From Novosphingobium endophyticum (lineage in GTDB: Bacteria; Pseudomonadota; Alphaproteobacteria; Sphingomonadales; Sphingomonadaceae): a stretch of 64,000 nt of DNA. The notes under the pieces were generated by a model, which was not told where the DNA came from, ran no database searches, and worked only from the letters and a program-made list of their open reading frames with translations. Shown here one piece after another: positions 28,834 to 37,245 of the stretch. How positions within the stretch are numbered: the stretch's first letter is position 1; every line of letters begins with the position of its first letter. Location of the stretch: NCBI RefSeq assembly GCF_014640675.1, contig NZ_BMHK01000002.1, positions 1-64,000 on the forward strand, written 5' to 3'. The translations under genes and the position numbers were made by a program.

Positions 28834-30251
28834 GGATTCCGCGTCCCCGCAGTCTGATGGGCCAGATGCTGCTCGCGGTGGCAGCGGCGCTGTTGCTGGT
28901 GCAGGGACTGGGCGCGGTGCTCATCTACCGGGCGCAGCGCGAAAGCTACGAAGTCGGCATGCTCAATGCCGCCGCCTTCCGGCTGATCGCCGAGACGCGC
29001 GGACCCGGCTGGTACTCCCGGCGCCTGCGTAGGCCGGACGTGCCGTTCGGCGGGATTCCGCCGCGCGGTTTCGACGTGGAATACAGCGCCGCCGCCCCCA
29101 TCGCGGCCAGCGAAGCGCGGGACAGCCGGGCGGAAAGGAAACTGGCGCAGATTCTCAATGACCAGAATTTCCCCAAGGCCGAACTCGCCGTCGTTCATCG
29201 TTCGGTCGGCGCCGATCCCGTGGCGCGGGCGGCCACCCTCGCGCGGTCCCGCCATCATCGCTGGGCGCAGGGCAAGACGCGGGACGTGATGGACAATCAC
29301 CTGCTAGTGGTCGCCGTGCGACCGTTGCAGCAGGAGACCTGGATGGTCGCCCGCGTGCGTACGCCGCGCGCGGTGAACATCCTGGTGACGCCGCTCATTC
29401 TCCAGACGCTGGTGATCTATATCGTTCTGGTCGGCGCGGTCGCCCTGATCCTGCGCCGGATCACCCGCCCGCTCGCCGCCCTCACCAACCGGGTCGAGCG
29501 ATTCGCGGTCAGGCAGGACGCGGACGGCCAGCTCGCGCCGTCCGGCCCCGACGACATGCGCCGCCTGATCGTGGCGCACAACGCGATGGAAGGCCGAATC
29601 GCCGCCATGCTCGATGAGAAGGACGTCATGCTCGGCGCCATCGGCCACGATCTCAAGACCCCGCTCGCGGCGCTGCGCGTGCGCATCGAGTCGGTGCAGG
29701 ACGAAAGCGAGCGCGCGCGCATGGCCGCGACCATCGAAGACATCGTGCGCACCCTCGACGACATCCTGTCGCTGGCGCGCGTCGGCCGGCCCGGCGATCC
29801 GCTGGAGCGAACCGAACTGTCCGCGCTGGTCGCCTCGGTGGTCGAGGAATACGAGGACATGGGCGAGGCGGTCGAACTCGGCGAAAGCGAGCGGATCGTC
29901 CTCGAACTGCGCCCGACCTGGCTGCGCCGCGCCTTGCGCAACCTGATCGGCAACGCCTTGCGCTATGGCCAGCGAGCCAGGGTTTCGCTGCGGCACGAGG
30001 GCAGCCGTGCCATCGTCCTCATCGACGACGACGGCCCCGGCATTCCCGAGGACGAGATCGAGGCGATGACGAACCCCTTCACGCGCGGCGACCCGTCGCG
30101 CAACACGGCGACCGGTGGCGCCGGGCTGGGACTCGCGCTGGCCCGCGCGATCGCCGATCAGCACGGCGGGGCGCTCAGGCTCTCGAACCGCCTTTCCGGG
30201 GACGGGAAGACAGTAGGCCTGACCGCGCGCCTGGAGATTCCGATCACCTGA
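28830..30251 (+). CDS. Sensor histidine kinase, EnvZ-type
   Basis: A 473-residue inner-membrane kinase with a first membrane helix (about 11-32), a periplasmic domain of about 150 residues, a second helix (about 190-210), a HAMP linker beginning RITRPLAALTNRVERF, the H-box GHDLKTPLAALR with phosphoacceptor H273, N-box NLIGNALRYG, G1 DDDGPGIPEDE and G2 GGAGLGLALARA. The periplasmic part contains RSRHHRWAQGKTRDVMDNH, rich in His and Arg, and has no recognised sensor fold. Translation is coupled to the regulator by the ATGA overlap. The signal is unknown; a link to Ca2+ is only suggested by the EF-hand neighbour. Confidence 0.92.
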   Translation: MRIPRPRSLMGQMLLAVAAALLLVQGLGAVLIYRAQRESYEVGMLNAAAFRLIAETRGPGWYSRRLRRPDVPFGGIPPRGFDVEYSAAAPIAASEARDSRAERKLAQILNDQNFPKAELAVVHRSVGADPVARAATLARSRHHRWAQGKTRDVMDNHLLVVAVRPLQQETWMVARVRTPRAVNILVTPLILQTLVIYIVLVGAVALILRRITRPLAALTNRVERFAVRQDADGQLAPSGPDDMRRLIVAHNAMEGRIAAMLDEKDVMLGAIGHDLKTPLAALRVRIESVQDESERARMAATIEDIVRTLDDILSLARVGRPGDPLERTELSALVASVVEEYEDMGEAVELGESERIVLELRPTWLRRALRNLIGNALRYGQRARVSLRHEGSRAIVLIDDDGPGIPEDEIEAMTNPFTRGDPSRNTATGGAGLGLALARAIADQHGGALRLSNRLSGDGKTVGLTARLEIPIT

Positions 30252-30296
30252 TCCCGACGCGGGACGAAAACCGCGATCGGCCGCGCGGCCCCGGCG

Positions 30297-31895
30297 CTAT
30301 CGCATCAGGCCACCGATCAGATTGCGCGCGAAGCGGCCTATCCCCGGTACGCCGATAGCCCTGCCCAGCGTATCGCCGATGGTTCCCGCCGCAGCGCTTG
30401 CCGCCGAGGCGCCGGGATTGGCGCGGCTTTTCCTGCCCTTGAGCGTCTGGGCGAGGATCGAACCCGCGCTCGCCGCGGCAGCGCCCGCCGCCGCCTTGGC
30501 GACCCTGCTGCCGACCCCGTCCCACAGGCTCGGGTGCCTGCGTTCGCGCTTGCGGACCTGCTCTTCACCCTTCTCGTCCACTTCCTCCGCCGTGGCGGCG
30601 GCATCGGCGGCCTTGGCGGCAAGCACTTCCCCGGCGCTTTCGCGGTCGATGCGGGCATCGTACTTGCCTTCGCAGGGGCTGATCGACTGGATGATCGCGC
30701 GTTCCTTTTCCGTCACCGGCCCCAGCCGCGAGCGCGGCGGCGCGATCAGCGTGCGCTGTACCACCGTGGGCGCGCCATCCCCGTCAAGCGTGGACACCAG
30801 CGCCTCGCCGACCCTGAGTTCGGTGATCGCCGCCTCGACATCGAGATCGGGATTGATCCGGAATGTCTCTGCCGCCGCCTTGATCGCCCTCTTGTCGCGC
30901 GGCGTGAAGGCCCGCAGCGCGTGCTGGACGCGGTTGCCGAGCTGGCCGGCGATCTCCTCGGGAATGTCGATCGGGTTCTGGGTGACGAAATAGACGCCCA
31001 CGCCCTTCGAGCGGATCAGGCGCACGACCTGCTCGACGGAGTCCGGCAGCGCCTTGGGCGCATCGTCAAACAGCAGGTGCGCCTCATCGAAGAAGAACAC
31101 CAGCTTCGGCTTTTCGGGATCGCCCACTTCGGGCAAGGCCTCGAACAGCTCGGAAAGCAGCCAGAGCAGGAACGTGGCGTAGAGCTTCGGGCTGCGCATC
31201 AGCCTGTCGGCGGCGAGCACGTTGATGAAGCCGCGCCCCTGATCGTCGCACCTGATGAAGTCCTGGATTTCCAGCGCCGGCTCGCCGAAGAAGCGCGCGC
31301 CGCCCTGGCTGTCGAGCATCAGCAACTGCCGCTGGATGGCGCCAACGCTGGCCCTTGTGACATTGCCGTACTTCGCGGACAGTTCCGAGGCGTTCTCGGC
31401 GGTGAAGGCGAGCATCGCCTGCAGGTCTTCCAGATCGAGCAGCAGCATTCCCTGTTCGTCGGCAAAGCGGAAGACGATGTTGAGCACGCCTTCCTGCGTC
31501 TCGTTGAGGTCCATCAGCCGCGACAGCAGCAGCGGCCCCATTTCCGAGATGGTCGTGCGAACAGGATGGCCCTGCTCGCCGTAGATGTCCCAGAAGACAG
31601 CGGGATTGTCGGAATAGGCGTAGTCGGCCAGGCCGATTTCCCTCGCCCGGCCCTCCAGCTTGTCGGCATGCTTGAATTGCGGACTGCCGGCCATCGAGAT
31701 GCCGGAAAGATCGCCCTTCACGTCGGCGAGGAAAACGGGCACGCCCGCGGCGGAGAACTGTTCGGCGATGGTCTGGAGCGTCACGGTCTTGCCGGTGCCG
31801 GTGGCTCCCGCGATGAGCCCGTGCCGGTTGGCCCGGCCCAGCCGCAGTTCCTGCCCGTTGCCGTCCGCCCCCAGCCCCAGAAAAATGTCGCGCAT
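30297..31895 (-). CDS. HerA-like P-loop ATPase of the YjgR/DUF853 family
   Basis: A 532-residue soluble ATPase. Walker A is GATGTGKT (30-37), Walker B is [13 protein letters not shown], and the sensor-like region is [18 protein letters not shown]. The length and the start [20 protein letters not shown] match YjgR, a member of the HerA/FtsK group with unproven role, possibly in DNA or protein complex remodelling. The C-terminal ~130 residues are alanine/lysine-rich and low in complexity, ending with a small amphipathic [15 protein letters not shown] tail. Single minus-strand gene; the 45 bp between it and the kinase gene hold no further gene. Confidence 0.88.
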   Translation of the reverse strand: MRDIFLGLGADGNGQELRLGRANRHGLIAGATGTGKTVTLQTIAEQFSAAGVPVFLADVKGDLSGISMAGSPQFKHADKLEGRAREIGLADYAYSDNPAVFWDIYGEQGHPVRTTISEMGPLLLSRLMDLNETQEGVLNIVFRFADEQGMLLLDLEDLQAMLAFTAENASELSAKYGNVTRASVGAIQRQLLMLDSQGGARFFGEPALEIQDFIRCDDQGRGFINVLAADRLMRSPKLYATFLLWLLSELFEALPEVGDPEKPKLVFFFDEAHLLFDDAPKALPDSVEQVVRLIRSKGVGVYFVTQNPIDIPEEIAGQLGNRVQHALRAFTPRDKRAIKAAAETFRINPDLDVEAAITELRVGEALVSTLDGDGAPTVVQRTLIAPPRSRLGPVTEKERAIIQSISPCEGKYDARIDRESAGEVLAAKAADAAATAEEVDEKGEEQVRKRERRHPSLWDGVGSRVAKAAAGAAAASAGSILAQTLKGRKSRANPGASAASAAAGTIGDTLGRAIGVPGIGRFARNLIGGLMR

Positions 31896-32019
31896 TACCG
31901 GTTCAACGCCCCCATTTCCGCAGCCGTTCCGTCAATGATAGAACCGCATGCGCACAAGCGCGAGAGGGATTTTGCCAGCCGCCGATTGCGCGGCTAAAGG
32001 CGGGGGCGAAACGCACGCC

Positions 32020-33840
32020 ATGCCAGAACCTTTTGTCCTTCTCGACGATGCCCGCGCGACCGGGGCAGCCGATGCCCGGCTCTACCGTAGCCCGGTGGAG
32101 ACCGTCGTCGCCCTGCTCGCCGAAGACGTCGCTCCCGCGCTGGAGAGGATCGAAGCCTTGCACGAGGCGGGCTGGCACCTTGCCGGTTATATCGCCTACG
32201 AAGCCGGTCTCGCGCTCGAACCCCGGCTTCGGGATCTCCTGCCGGAAAGGGCGGGCGCGGCCGGGCCGCTCGTGTGGTTCGGCGTCTTCGCGGGCCACGA
32301 GACGATTCGCGCCGGCGACGTCCCCTCATGGCTGGCCGATGCCGCGACCGGCGGCGATGCCGCGATCGGGCCGCTCGAACCGCAGGTTTCCCTTGGACGC
32401 TACGGGCAGACCTTCGACCTGCTGCGCGATGCGATCACGGCGGGAGACATCTATCAGGCCAATCTCACTTTCCCGCTGGCAGGGCCGTGGCGCGGCGATC
32501 CGCTGGCGCTCTACGCGGCGATCCGCCCCTCGGCCGCGGCGGGCTACGGCGGCGTCATCCATGACGGGAGCTACTGGATGCTGAGCTTCTCACCCGAGAT
32601 GTTCTTCGCGCTCCATGGCCGCTCGGTGCGGGTGAAGCCGATGAAGGGCACCCGGCCGCGCGGCCGCGACAAGGACGAGGACGGGCACCTGCGCGAGGAA
32701 CTGGCGGCTTCGGTCAAGGACCGCGCCGAAAACCTGATGATCCTCGACCTCATGCGCAACGACCTGTCACGCGTGGCGGAGGCGGGCTCGGTCAGGGTGG
32801 AGGATCCCTTCACGATCGAAAGCTACCCCACGGTTCACCAGATGGTCTCGACCGTCCGCGCGACGCTCGCGCCGGGCCGGGGCGCGGTCGACCTGCTGCG
32901 GGCGCTGTTCCCCTGCGGTTCGATCACCGGCGCGCCCAAGATTCGCGCGATGGAACTGATCGCCGAGGTCGAAGGCCATTCGCGCGGTCCCTATTGCGGC
33001 TCGATCGGCCACATCGAACCCTCTGGCGATGCCGCCTTTAATGTGGCAATCCGCACCCTGCGCCTGACGCCCGGCGAAAACGGCGGGGGACGGGCGGTGC
33101 TGGGGGTCGGATCGGCCATCGTCGCCGATTCGCAAGCGCTTCCCGAATGGCGGGAGTGCCTGATCAAAGGGGGTTTCGTGCGAGAGTCGGAAACGCGACC
33201 ATCGGGGGTTGCACCCTCGCCCGCGAGTTTCGATCTGATCGAGACCATGCGCTTCACGCCCGAAGAAGGCGTTCCCCTGCTCGAACTGCATCTGGAGCGG
33301 ATCAAGACGAGCGCAAGCGAACTCGGCTTCTCTTTCGATCGCCACGCCGTGCGCAATGCCATCCAGGCGCTGTGCTTCGATGCCGACCGTCGTGCGAAAC
33401 TGCGCCTCGTCGCCGCGCGCAGCGGCGCCTATGCGCTCGAACTGGCGGACATGGCCGAGAGCCTTCCCGAACCGGCAACCGTCGCCGTGCTGCGCCTGCC
33501 CGTGGACAGCGGCGACTGGCGGCTGCGCCACAAGACCAGCGACAGGGGCTTCTACGAGGCCGGTCTTGCCGCCGCCCGGCAGGCCGGGGCGCACGAGGCG
33601 ATTTTCCTGCGTGACGACGGGCTCGTCACCGAAGGCACTTTCACCAACATTTTCGTCGAGCGTGACGGAAAGGTGCTGACGCCGCCGGCCAGCCTGGGCC
33701 TGCTGCCGGGCGTCCTGCGCCGTTCGCTCATCGACCAGGGGCGCGCGATCGAAGCCGAGCTTACGCTGTCCGACCTCGCGGACGGGTTTTACATCGGCAA
33801 CGCCCTGCGCCGCCTCATTCCGGCAAGACTGCTCACCTGA
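32020..33840 (+). CDS. pabB: Fused aminodeoxychorismate synthase component I and aminodeoxychorismate lyase
   Basis: A 606-residue fusion for p-aminobenzoate, the folate precursor. Residues 1 to about 390 are PabB (chorismate-binding fold): MKGTRPRGRDKDEDG, LMRNDLSRVAEAGSVRV, FPCGSITGAPKIRAMELIAE and GSIGHIEPSGDAAFNVAIRT. Residues from about 400 are a class IV PLP lyase like PabC: FDLIETMRFTPEEGVPLLEL, then HLERIKTSASELGFSF, and EGTFTNIFVERDG. The PabB-PabC fusion is known in several bacteria. Start at the ATG at 32020 (MPEPFVLLDD); a longer frame upstream lacks support. The stop overlaps the ATG of the next aminotransferase by one base. A separate glutaminase (PabA) should be elsewhere. Confidence 0.92.
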   Translation: MPEPFVLLDDARATGAADARLYRSPVETVVALLAEDVAPALERIEALHEAGWHLAGYIAYEAGLALEPRLRDLLPERAGAAGPLVWFGVFAGHETIRAGDVPSWLADAATGGDAAIGPLEPQVSLGRYGQTFDLLRDAITAGDIYQANLTFPLAGPWRGDPLALYAAIRPSAAAGYGGVIHDGSYWMLSFSPEMFFALHGRSVRVKPMKGTRPRGRDKDEDGHLREELAASVKDRAENLMILDLMRNDLSRVAEAGSVRVEDPFTIESYPTVHQMVSTVRATLAPGRGAVDLLRALFPCGSITGAPKIRAMELIAEVEGHSRGPYCGSIGHIEPSGDAAFNVAIRTLRLTPGENGGGRAVLGVGSAIVADSQALPEWRECLIKGGFVRESETRPSGVAPSPASFDLIETMRFTPEEGVPLLELHLERIKTSASELGFSFDRHAVRNAIQALCFDADRRAKLRLVAARSGAYALELADMAESLPEPATVAVLRLPVDSGDWRLRHKTSDRGFYEAGLAAARQAGAHEAIFLRDDGLVTEGTFTNIFVERDGKVLTPPASLGLLPGVLRRSLIDQGRAIEAELTLSDLADGFYIGNALRRLIPARLLT

Positions 33841-35006
33841 TGCACACTTCGACCGCCCTTTCCCGCATCACGCCTTCACAAACGACGGCGATGACCGACC
33901 GCGCCACCCGGCTTCGCGAGCAGGGCGTGGACGTGATCTCGCTTTCGGTGGGCGAACCCGATTTCGCGACGCCGCCGCATGTTGTCGAGGCCGCCAAGGC
34001 CGCGCTGGACAACGGCGAGACGAAGTACACGCCGGTCGGCGGCACCTCGCGCCTCAAACAGGCCGCCGCGCTGCATTTCGCGCGCGATCTCGGTATCGAG
34101 GTGCCCGTCTCGCAGGTCACCGTCAGCGCGGGCGGCAAGCAGGCGATCTTCCACGCCCTGCTCGCCACCATCAGCGAAGGCGATGAAGTGATCGTGCCCG
34201 CGCCCTGGTGGGTGAGCTATCCCGAAATCGTCCGCTTCGCCGGCGGCAAGGTCGTCCCGCTGATGACCGCGGCCAAGGACAATTTCCGCTTCACTGCCGC
34301 CGACCTCGAGGCGCAGATCGGGCCGCGCACGCAGTGGCTGCTGCTCAACAGCCCGGGCAATCCCACCGGCGCCTGCTATCCCGCCGAGATGCTGGAAAGC
34401 ATAGGCGAGGCCCTGCGCCACCATCCGCGCATCATGGTGCTCTCCGACGACATCTACGCGCCACTGAACTACACCGGTCAGCCGCACGCGACGCTCGCCA
34501 ACCTCTGCCCGGACCTCGCCGACCGCATCCTCACTGTCTCGGGCGTGTCCAAGAGCCATGCGATGACGGGCTTCCGGATCGGCGTCGCCGCCGGGCCGGA
34601 GTGGCTGATCCGCGCGATGGAAAAGCTGCAGTCCCATTCCTCGGGCAACCCCTGCTCGATCAGCCAGGCCGCCGCCGTCGCCGCTTTCGAAGGGCCGGAG
34701 GATTTCCTGACCGAGTGGCGCGAACGCTTCCGCACGCGGCGCGACATGGTGGTGGGCGCGATCAACGCCGTCCCGGGCCTGTCGACACCATCGCCGGATG
34801 GGGCATTCTACTGCATGGTCGATGCCGCGCCGCTGATGGCGCGCTTCGGCGACGACATGAAGCTGGCGCTGCACCTGCTCGACAACGGCGTGGCGATCGT
34901 CCCGGCTTCCGCCTTCGGCGGACGCGGCGGCTTTCGCATCAGCTTCGCCGCCGACGAGGCCCGGCTGGAGGAAGCCTGCCGCCGTATTGCCGGGGCGGTG
35001 GCGTGA
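33840..35006 (+). CDS. Class I PLP aminotransferase, aspartate/aromatic type
   Basis: A 388-residue fold-type I aminotransferase of the I-gamma aspartate/prephenate-type subgroup common in alphaproteobacteria. Residues include SVGEPDFATPPHVVEAAKAA at the N-terminus, LLNSPGNPTGACYP, SDDIYAPLNYTG and the Schiff-base lysine K238 in VSGVSKSHAMTGFRIG; the C-terminal arginine is in GGRGGFRISFA. It likely makes aspartate, or arogenate from prephenate; the sequence alone does not decide which. It overlaps the pabBC stop by one base (TGATG at 33838-33842), so the two are co-translated. A composite inverted repeat starts 9 bp after its stop. Confidence 0.9.
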   Translation: MHTSTALSRITPSQTTAMTDRATRLREQGVDVISLSVGEPDFATPPHVVEAAKAALDNGETKYTPVGGTSRLKQAAALHFARDLGIEVPVSQVTVSAGGKQAIFHALLATISEGDEVIVPAPWWVSYPEIVRFAGGKVVPLMTAAKDNFRFTAADLEAQIGPRTQWLLLNSPGNPTGACYPAEMLESIGEALRHHPRIMVLSDDIYAPLNYTGQPHATLANLCPDLADRILTVSGVSKSHAMTGFRIGVAAGPEWLIRAMEKLQSHSSGNPCSISQAAAVAAFEGPEDFLTEWRERFRTRRDMVVGAINAVPGLSTPSPDGAFYCMVDAAPLMARFGDDMKLALHLLDNGVAIVPASAFGGRGGFRISFAADEARLEEACRRIAGAVA

Positions 35007-35015
35007 TGCCATCAC

Positions 35016-35133
35016 CGTCATCCCGGGCTTGACCCGGGACCGCGGGCAGTCTTTAGGCGCAACTGCGCGCGCAGGCGCCCCGCCATGCGGCTCGTAAACA
35101 CTGCCAGCGGTCCCGGCATTCGCCGGGATGACG
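35016..35133. repeat. Composite inverted repeat, REP/MITE-like, copy 3
   Basis: Left arm starts CGTCATCCCGGGCTTGACCC, continues GGGACCGCGGGCAGTCTTTAG, and the inverted right arm ends CGCCGGGATGACG at 35133. It starts 9 bp after the aminotransferase stop and ends 13 bp before the pseudouridine synthase ATG. The internal TCTTTAGGCGC block is shared with copy 1 and the CTGCCAGCGG arm with copy 2. Confidence 0.85.
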
Positions 35134-35146
35134 AAAGCGATAACAC

Positions 35147-35800
35147 ATGAAACCGGAAATACTCTTCGAGGACGCCGAGGCGCTGGTCGTCGACAAGCCG
35201 GCGGGCCTGCCGCTGGACCGTCCGCGCGCGGGCGGAGAGAGCCTTGAAGATCACATCGAAACGCTGAAACTCGGCTTCCAGCGCGCGCCCGTGCCGGTCC
35301 ACCGGCTCGACCGCGATACGTCCGGCTGCCTGCTGCTGGCGCGCAACCCCAAGGCGCTCAAGCGTTTCGCCGCCGCCTTCGAGGAGCGTCTGGTCGAGAA
35401 ACGCTATCTCGGCATTGTCGCGGGCGAGCTGGCGGAGGCGGAAGGCACGATCACCCTCGCCCTCACCAAGGTCAGCACCGCGAAGGACGGCTGGCGCATG
35501 ATTCCGGCGCGCAAGGGCAAGCCCGCCGTGACGCACTGGCGCAGGCTCGACACGCGCGGCGGTCTGCCGCTGGTGGAGTTCCGGCCGGAGACCGGCCGTA
35601 CCCACCAGATCCGCGTCCACGCCGCATCGGGGCTGGGCATGCCGCTGCTGGGCGATCCGGTCTATGGTTCGGGCAATGGCGCGGCCCGCACGATGCTGCA
35701 TGCCGCCGGCCTCACCGTGCCGCGCGGCGAGAAGCCGCCGATCATCGCCGCAAGTCCGCTGCCGGCGGACTTCGCCGTACTGGGGTTCAGCGATGGTTGA
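35147..35800 (+). CDS. RluA-family pseudouridine synthase
   Basis: A 217-residue enzyme isomerising uridine to pseudouridine in rRNA or tRNA. The catalytic aspartate is D55 in VPVHRLDRDTSGCLLLARN. LEKRYLGIVAG-like (LVEKRYLGIVAGE), FRPETGRTHQIRVHAASGLG and LLGDPVYG are further family motifs. There is no S4 domain, so it is of the short RluA/TruC type; the target position cannot be read from sequence. The last bases overlap the ATG of arfB (35793), so the modification enzyme and the rescue factor are translated together. Confidence 0.92.
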   Translation: MKPEILFEDAEALVVDKPAGLPLDRPRAGGESLEDHIETLKLGFQRAPVPVHRLDRDTSGCLLLARNPKALKRFAAAFEERLVEKRYLGIVAGELAEAEGTITLALTKVSTAKDGWRMIPARKGKPAVTHWRRLDTRGGLPLVEFRPETGRTHQIRVHAASGLGMPLLGDPVYGSGNGAARTMLHAAGLTVPRGEKPPIIAASPLPADFAVLGFSDG

Positions 35801-36203
35801 TGAGGTCGTCGAGCGCGCCCATGCCCTCGCGACCGAGACCTTCATCGCCTCGGCCGGGCCCGGCGGGCAGAACGTCAACAAGGTGGCGACGGCGGTGCAG
35901 CTGCGGCTCGACATCTACGCCCTGTGCCTGCCACCTCCCGTGTTCAAGCGGCTCAAGGAACTCGCCGGCAGCCGCATGACGGCCAAGGGCGAACTCGTGC
36001 TCACCGCGCGCCGGTTCCGCACCCAGGAGGCCAACCGCGCCGATGCCCGCGAAAGGCTCGCGCAGCTGCTGCGCGAAGCCCACAAGCTGCCCGAAAAGCG
36101 CGCGAAGAGCCGCCTCAACCGCATCGGCAAGGAGCAGCGCCTGAAAGGCAAGAAGCTGCGCGGAGCGGTCAAGGCCGGGCGCGGCAAGGTCGGTTTCGAT
36201 TAG
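35793..36203 (+). CDS. arfB: Alternative ribosome-rescue factor ArfB (YaeJ)
   Basis: A 136-residue peptidyl-tRNA hydrolase that releases nascent chains from ribosomes stalled without a stop codon. The catalytic GGQ is at 24-26 in ASAGPGGQNVNKVATAVQLR. The basic C-terminal tail (RAKSRLNRIGKEQRLKGKKL onward, ending KAGRGKVGFD) is the part that enters the mRNA channel, and it is intact. There is no codon-recognition domain, which distinguishes it from RF1/RF2. ATG at 35793 overlaps the pseudouridine synthase end by 8 bp. Converges on the DUF1214 gene after a 25-bp gap. Confidence 0.94.
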   Translation: MVDEVVERAHALATETFIASAGPGGQNVNKVATAVQLRLDIYALCLPPPVFKRLKELAGSRMTAKGELVLTARRFRTQEANRADARERLAQLLREAHKLPEKRAKSRLNRIGKEQRLKGKKLRGAVKAGRGKVGFD

Positions 36204-36228
36204 GCTGCGGGGATAAATTCCGGGCCCT

Positions 36229-37245
36229 TCAGGATGAGCGAAGGCGGGTGATGGGCGGCGCGATCGGGGAGGTTTGGCCGACGATCCGGCAGACAAGCGC
36301 GCCCCTGCGGCGGCCAAGGGTGTCGATACCGTTGGAGGCGCCTGCCGGGACGTCCGGCCCCATGGCGATGCGGATCGTACCGTCAGCCTCGGGAACAGCG
36401 TTGCGGTCGTGAACGCCGGGGGTGACGAGGTGCTCGTACCAGTAGTTGTAGGCATGGAGCGACCAATAGCCCGGCAGGCCCGCGGGCAGGACTATCTCCA
36501 GCCATTCGCCCTTGGCGAGGTCGAAGCCCCCAAGAAAGTACTGCGTCTCGACATCGCCGATCACGGTCGCGGCCAGCGCATCGGGCGCTTCCGCCAGGGC
36601 GTTCGGCAAGTCTCGAGCGGCAGCCACCCAATTCATGTATTCGGCGATATTGGCGCGCACGGTGCCGGCGACGAATCCCAGGGCACGTTCGCTGCTGCCG
36701 GTGACGAGGGTGGGTCCTCGCGGCGGTGCGCCGCCGGAGAGATCGAGATGCGCGGGCTCGGAACCATCGCGGTGCAGTACCCTGACCATCAGGACACGCG
36801 CGCCTGAAGGTATGGCGAGCGTGTCCGGCCCAGCCGCATCGGCGGCAATATCGAGCGCAAACCCGCCGTCCGGGCCGCAGTTCGTGTGATCGAAGGCCTT
36901 GTACGCGGCAATCAGCGGCGCCCCGTTGCGTCCGATCGTGTAAAGGCCGACGCCTACCCGCTCCGAGCCATTGAGCCGGCCTTGGAGCCGGTAGCGGCCA
37001 GCCGCATCGATCGCGGCATGGCGCATGATATAATCGGGGTTCGGTCCGCCGTGGACGGGTAGCGCCATGGTCAGCCCGCTCTGCGCGAGACGGTGGCCCA
37101 TGAAGGCCGTGCCCAGCGCGGCCGTGACGACGCGGATCACATAGGCTTCGCCTTCCGCCGCGATTGCCGGTTCCGGCGCCTCGGCGGCGACCAGGGCGCG
37201 GGCTTCGGCTATCGCTGCCTCGAGAATCTCCCAGCCACCGGTCAT
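36229..37245 (-). CDS. DUF1214-domain protein
   Basis: A 338-residue protein resembling DUF1214 family members. The C-terminal ~110 residues contain LAKGEWLEIVLPAGLPGYWS, then LHAYNYWYEHLVTPGVHDRN, and FRIAMGPD-like (IRIAMGPDVPAGASNGIDTL), the conserved end of that family. The N-terminal ~200 residues include PNPDYIMRHAAIDAAGRYRL. No catalytic residues can be assigned and no signal peptide is seen. Its ATG overlaps the stop of the upstream sulfotransferase gene (37242-37245). The tight coupling suggests it acts on the same molecule or pathway as the sulfotransferase; the substrate is unknown. Confidence 0.72.
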   Translation of the reverse strand: MTGGWEILEAAIAEARALVAAEAPEPAIAAEGEAYVIRVVTAALGTAFMGHRLAQSGLTMALPVHGGPNPDYIMRHAAIDAAGRYRLQGRLNGSERVGVGLYTIGRNGAPLIAAYKAFDHTNCGPDGGFALDIAADAAGPDTLAIPSGARVLMVRVLHRDGSEPAHLDLSGGAPPRGPTLVTGSSERALGFVAGTVRANIAEYMNWVAAARDLPNALAEAPDALAATVIGDVETQYFLGGFDLAKGEWLEIVLPAGLPGYWSLHAYNYWYEHLVTPGVHDRNAVPEADGTIRIAMGPDVPAGASNGIDTLGRRRGALVCRIVGQTSPIAPPITRLRSS

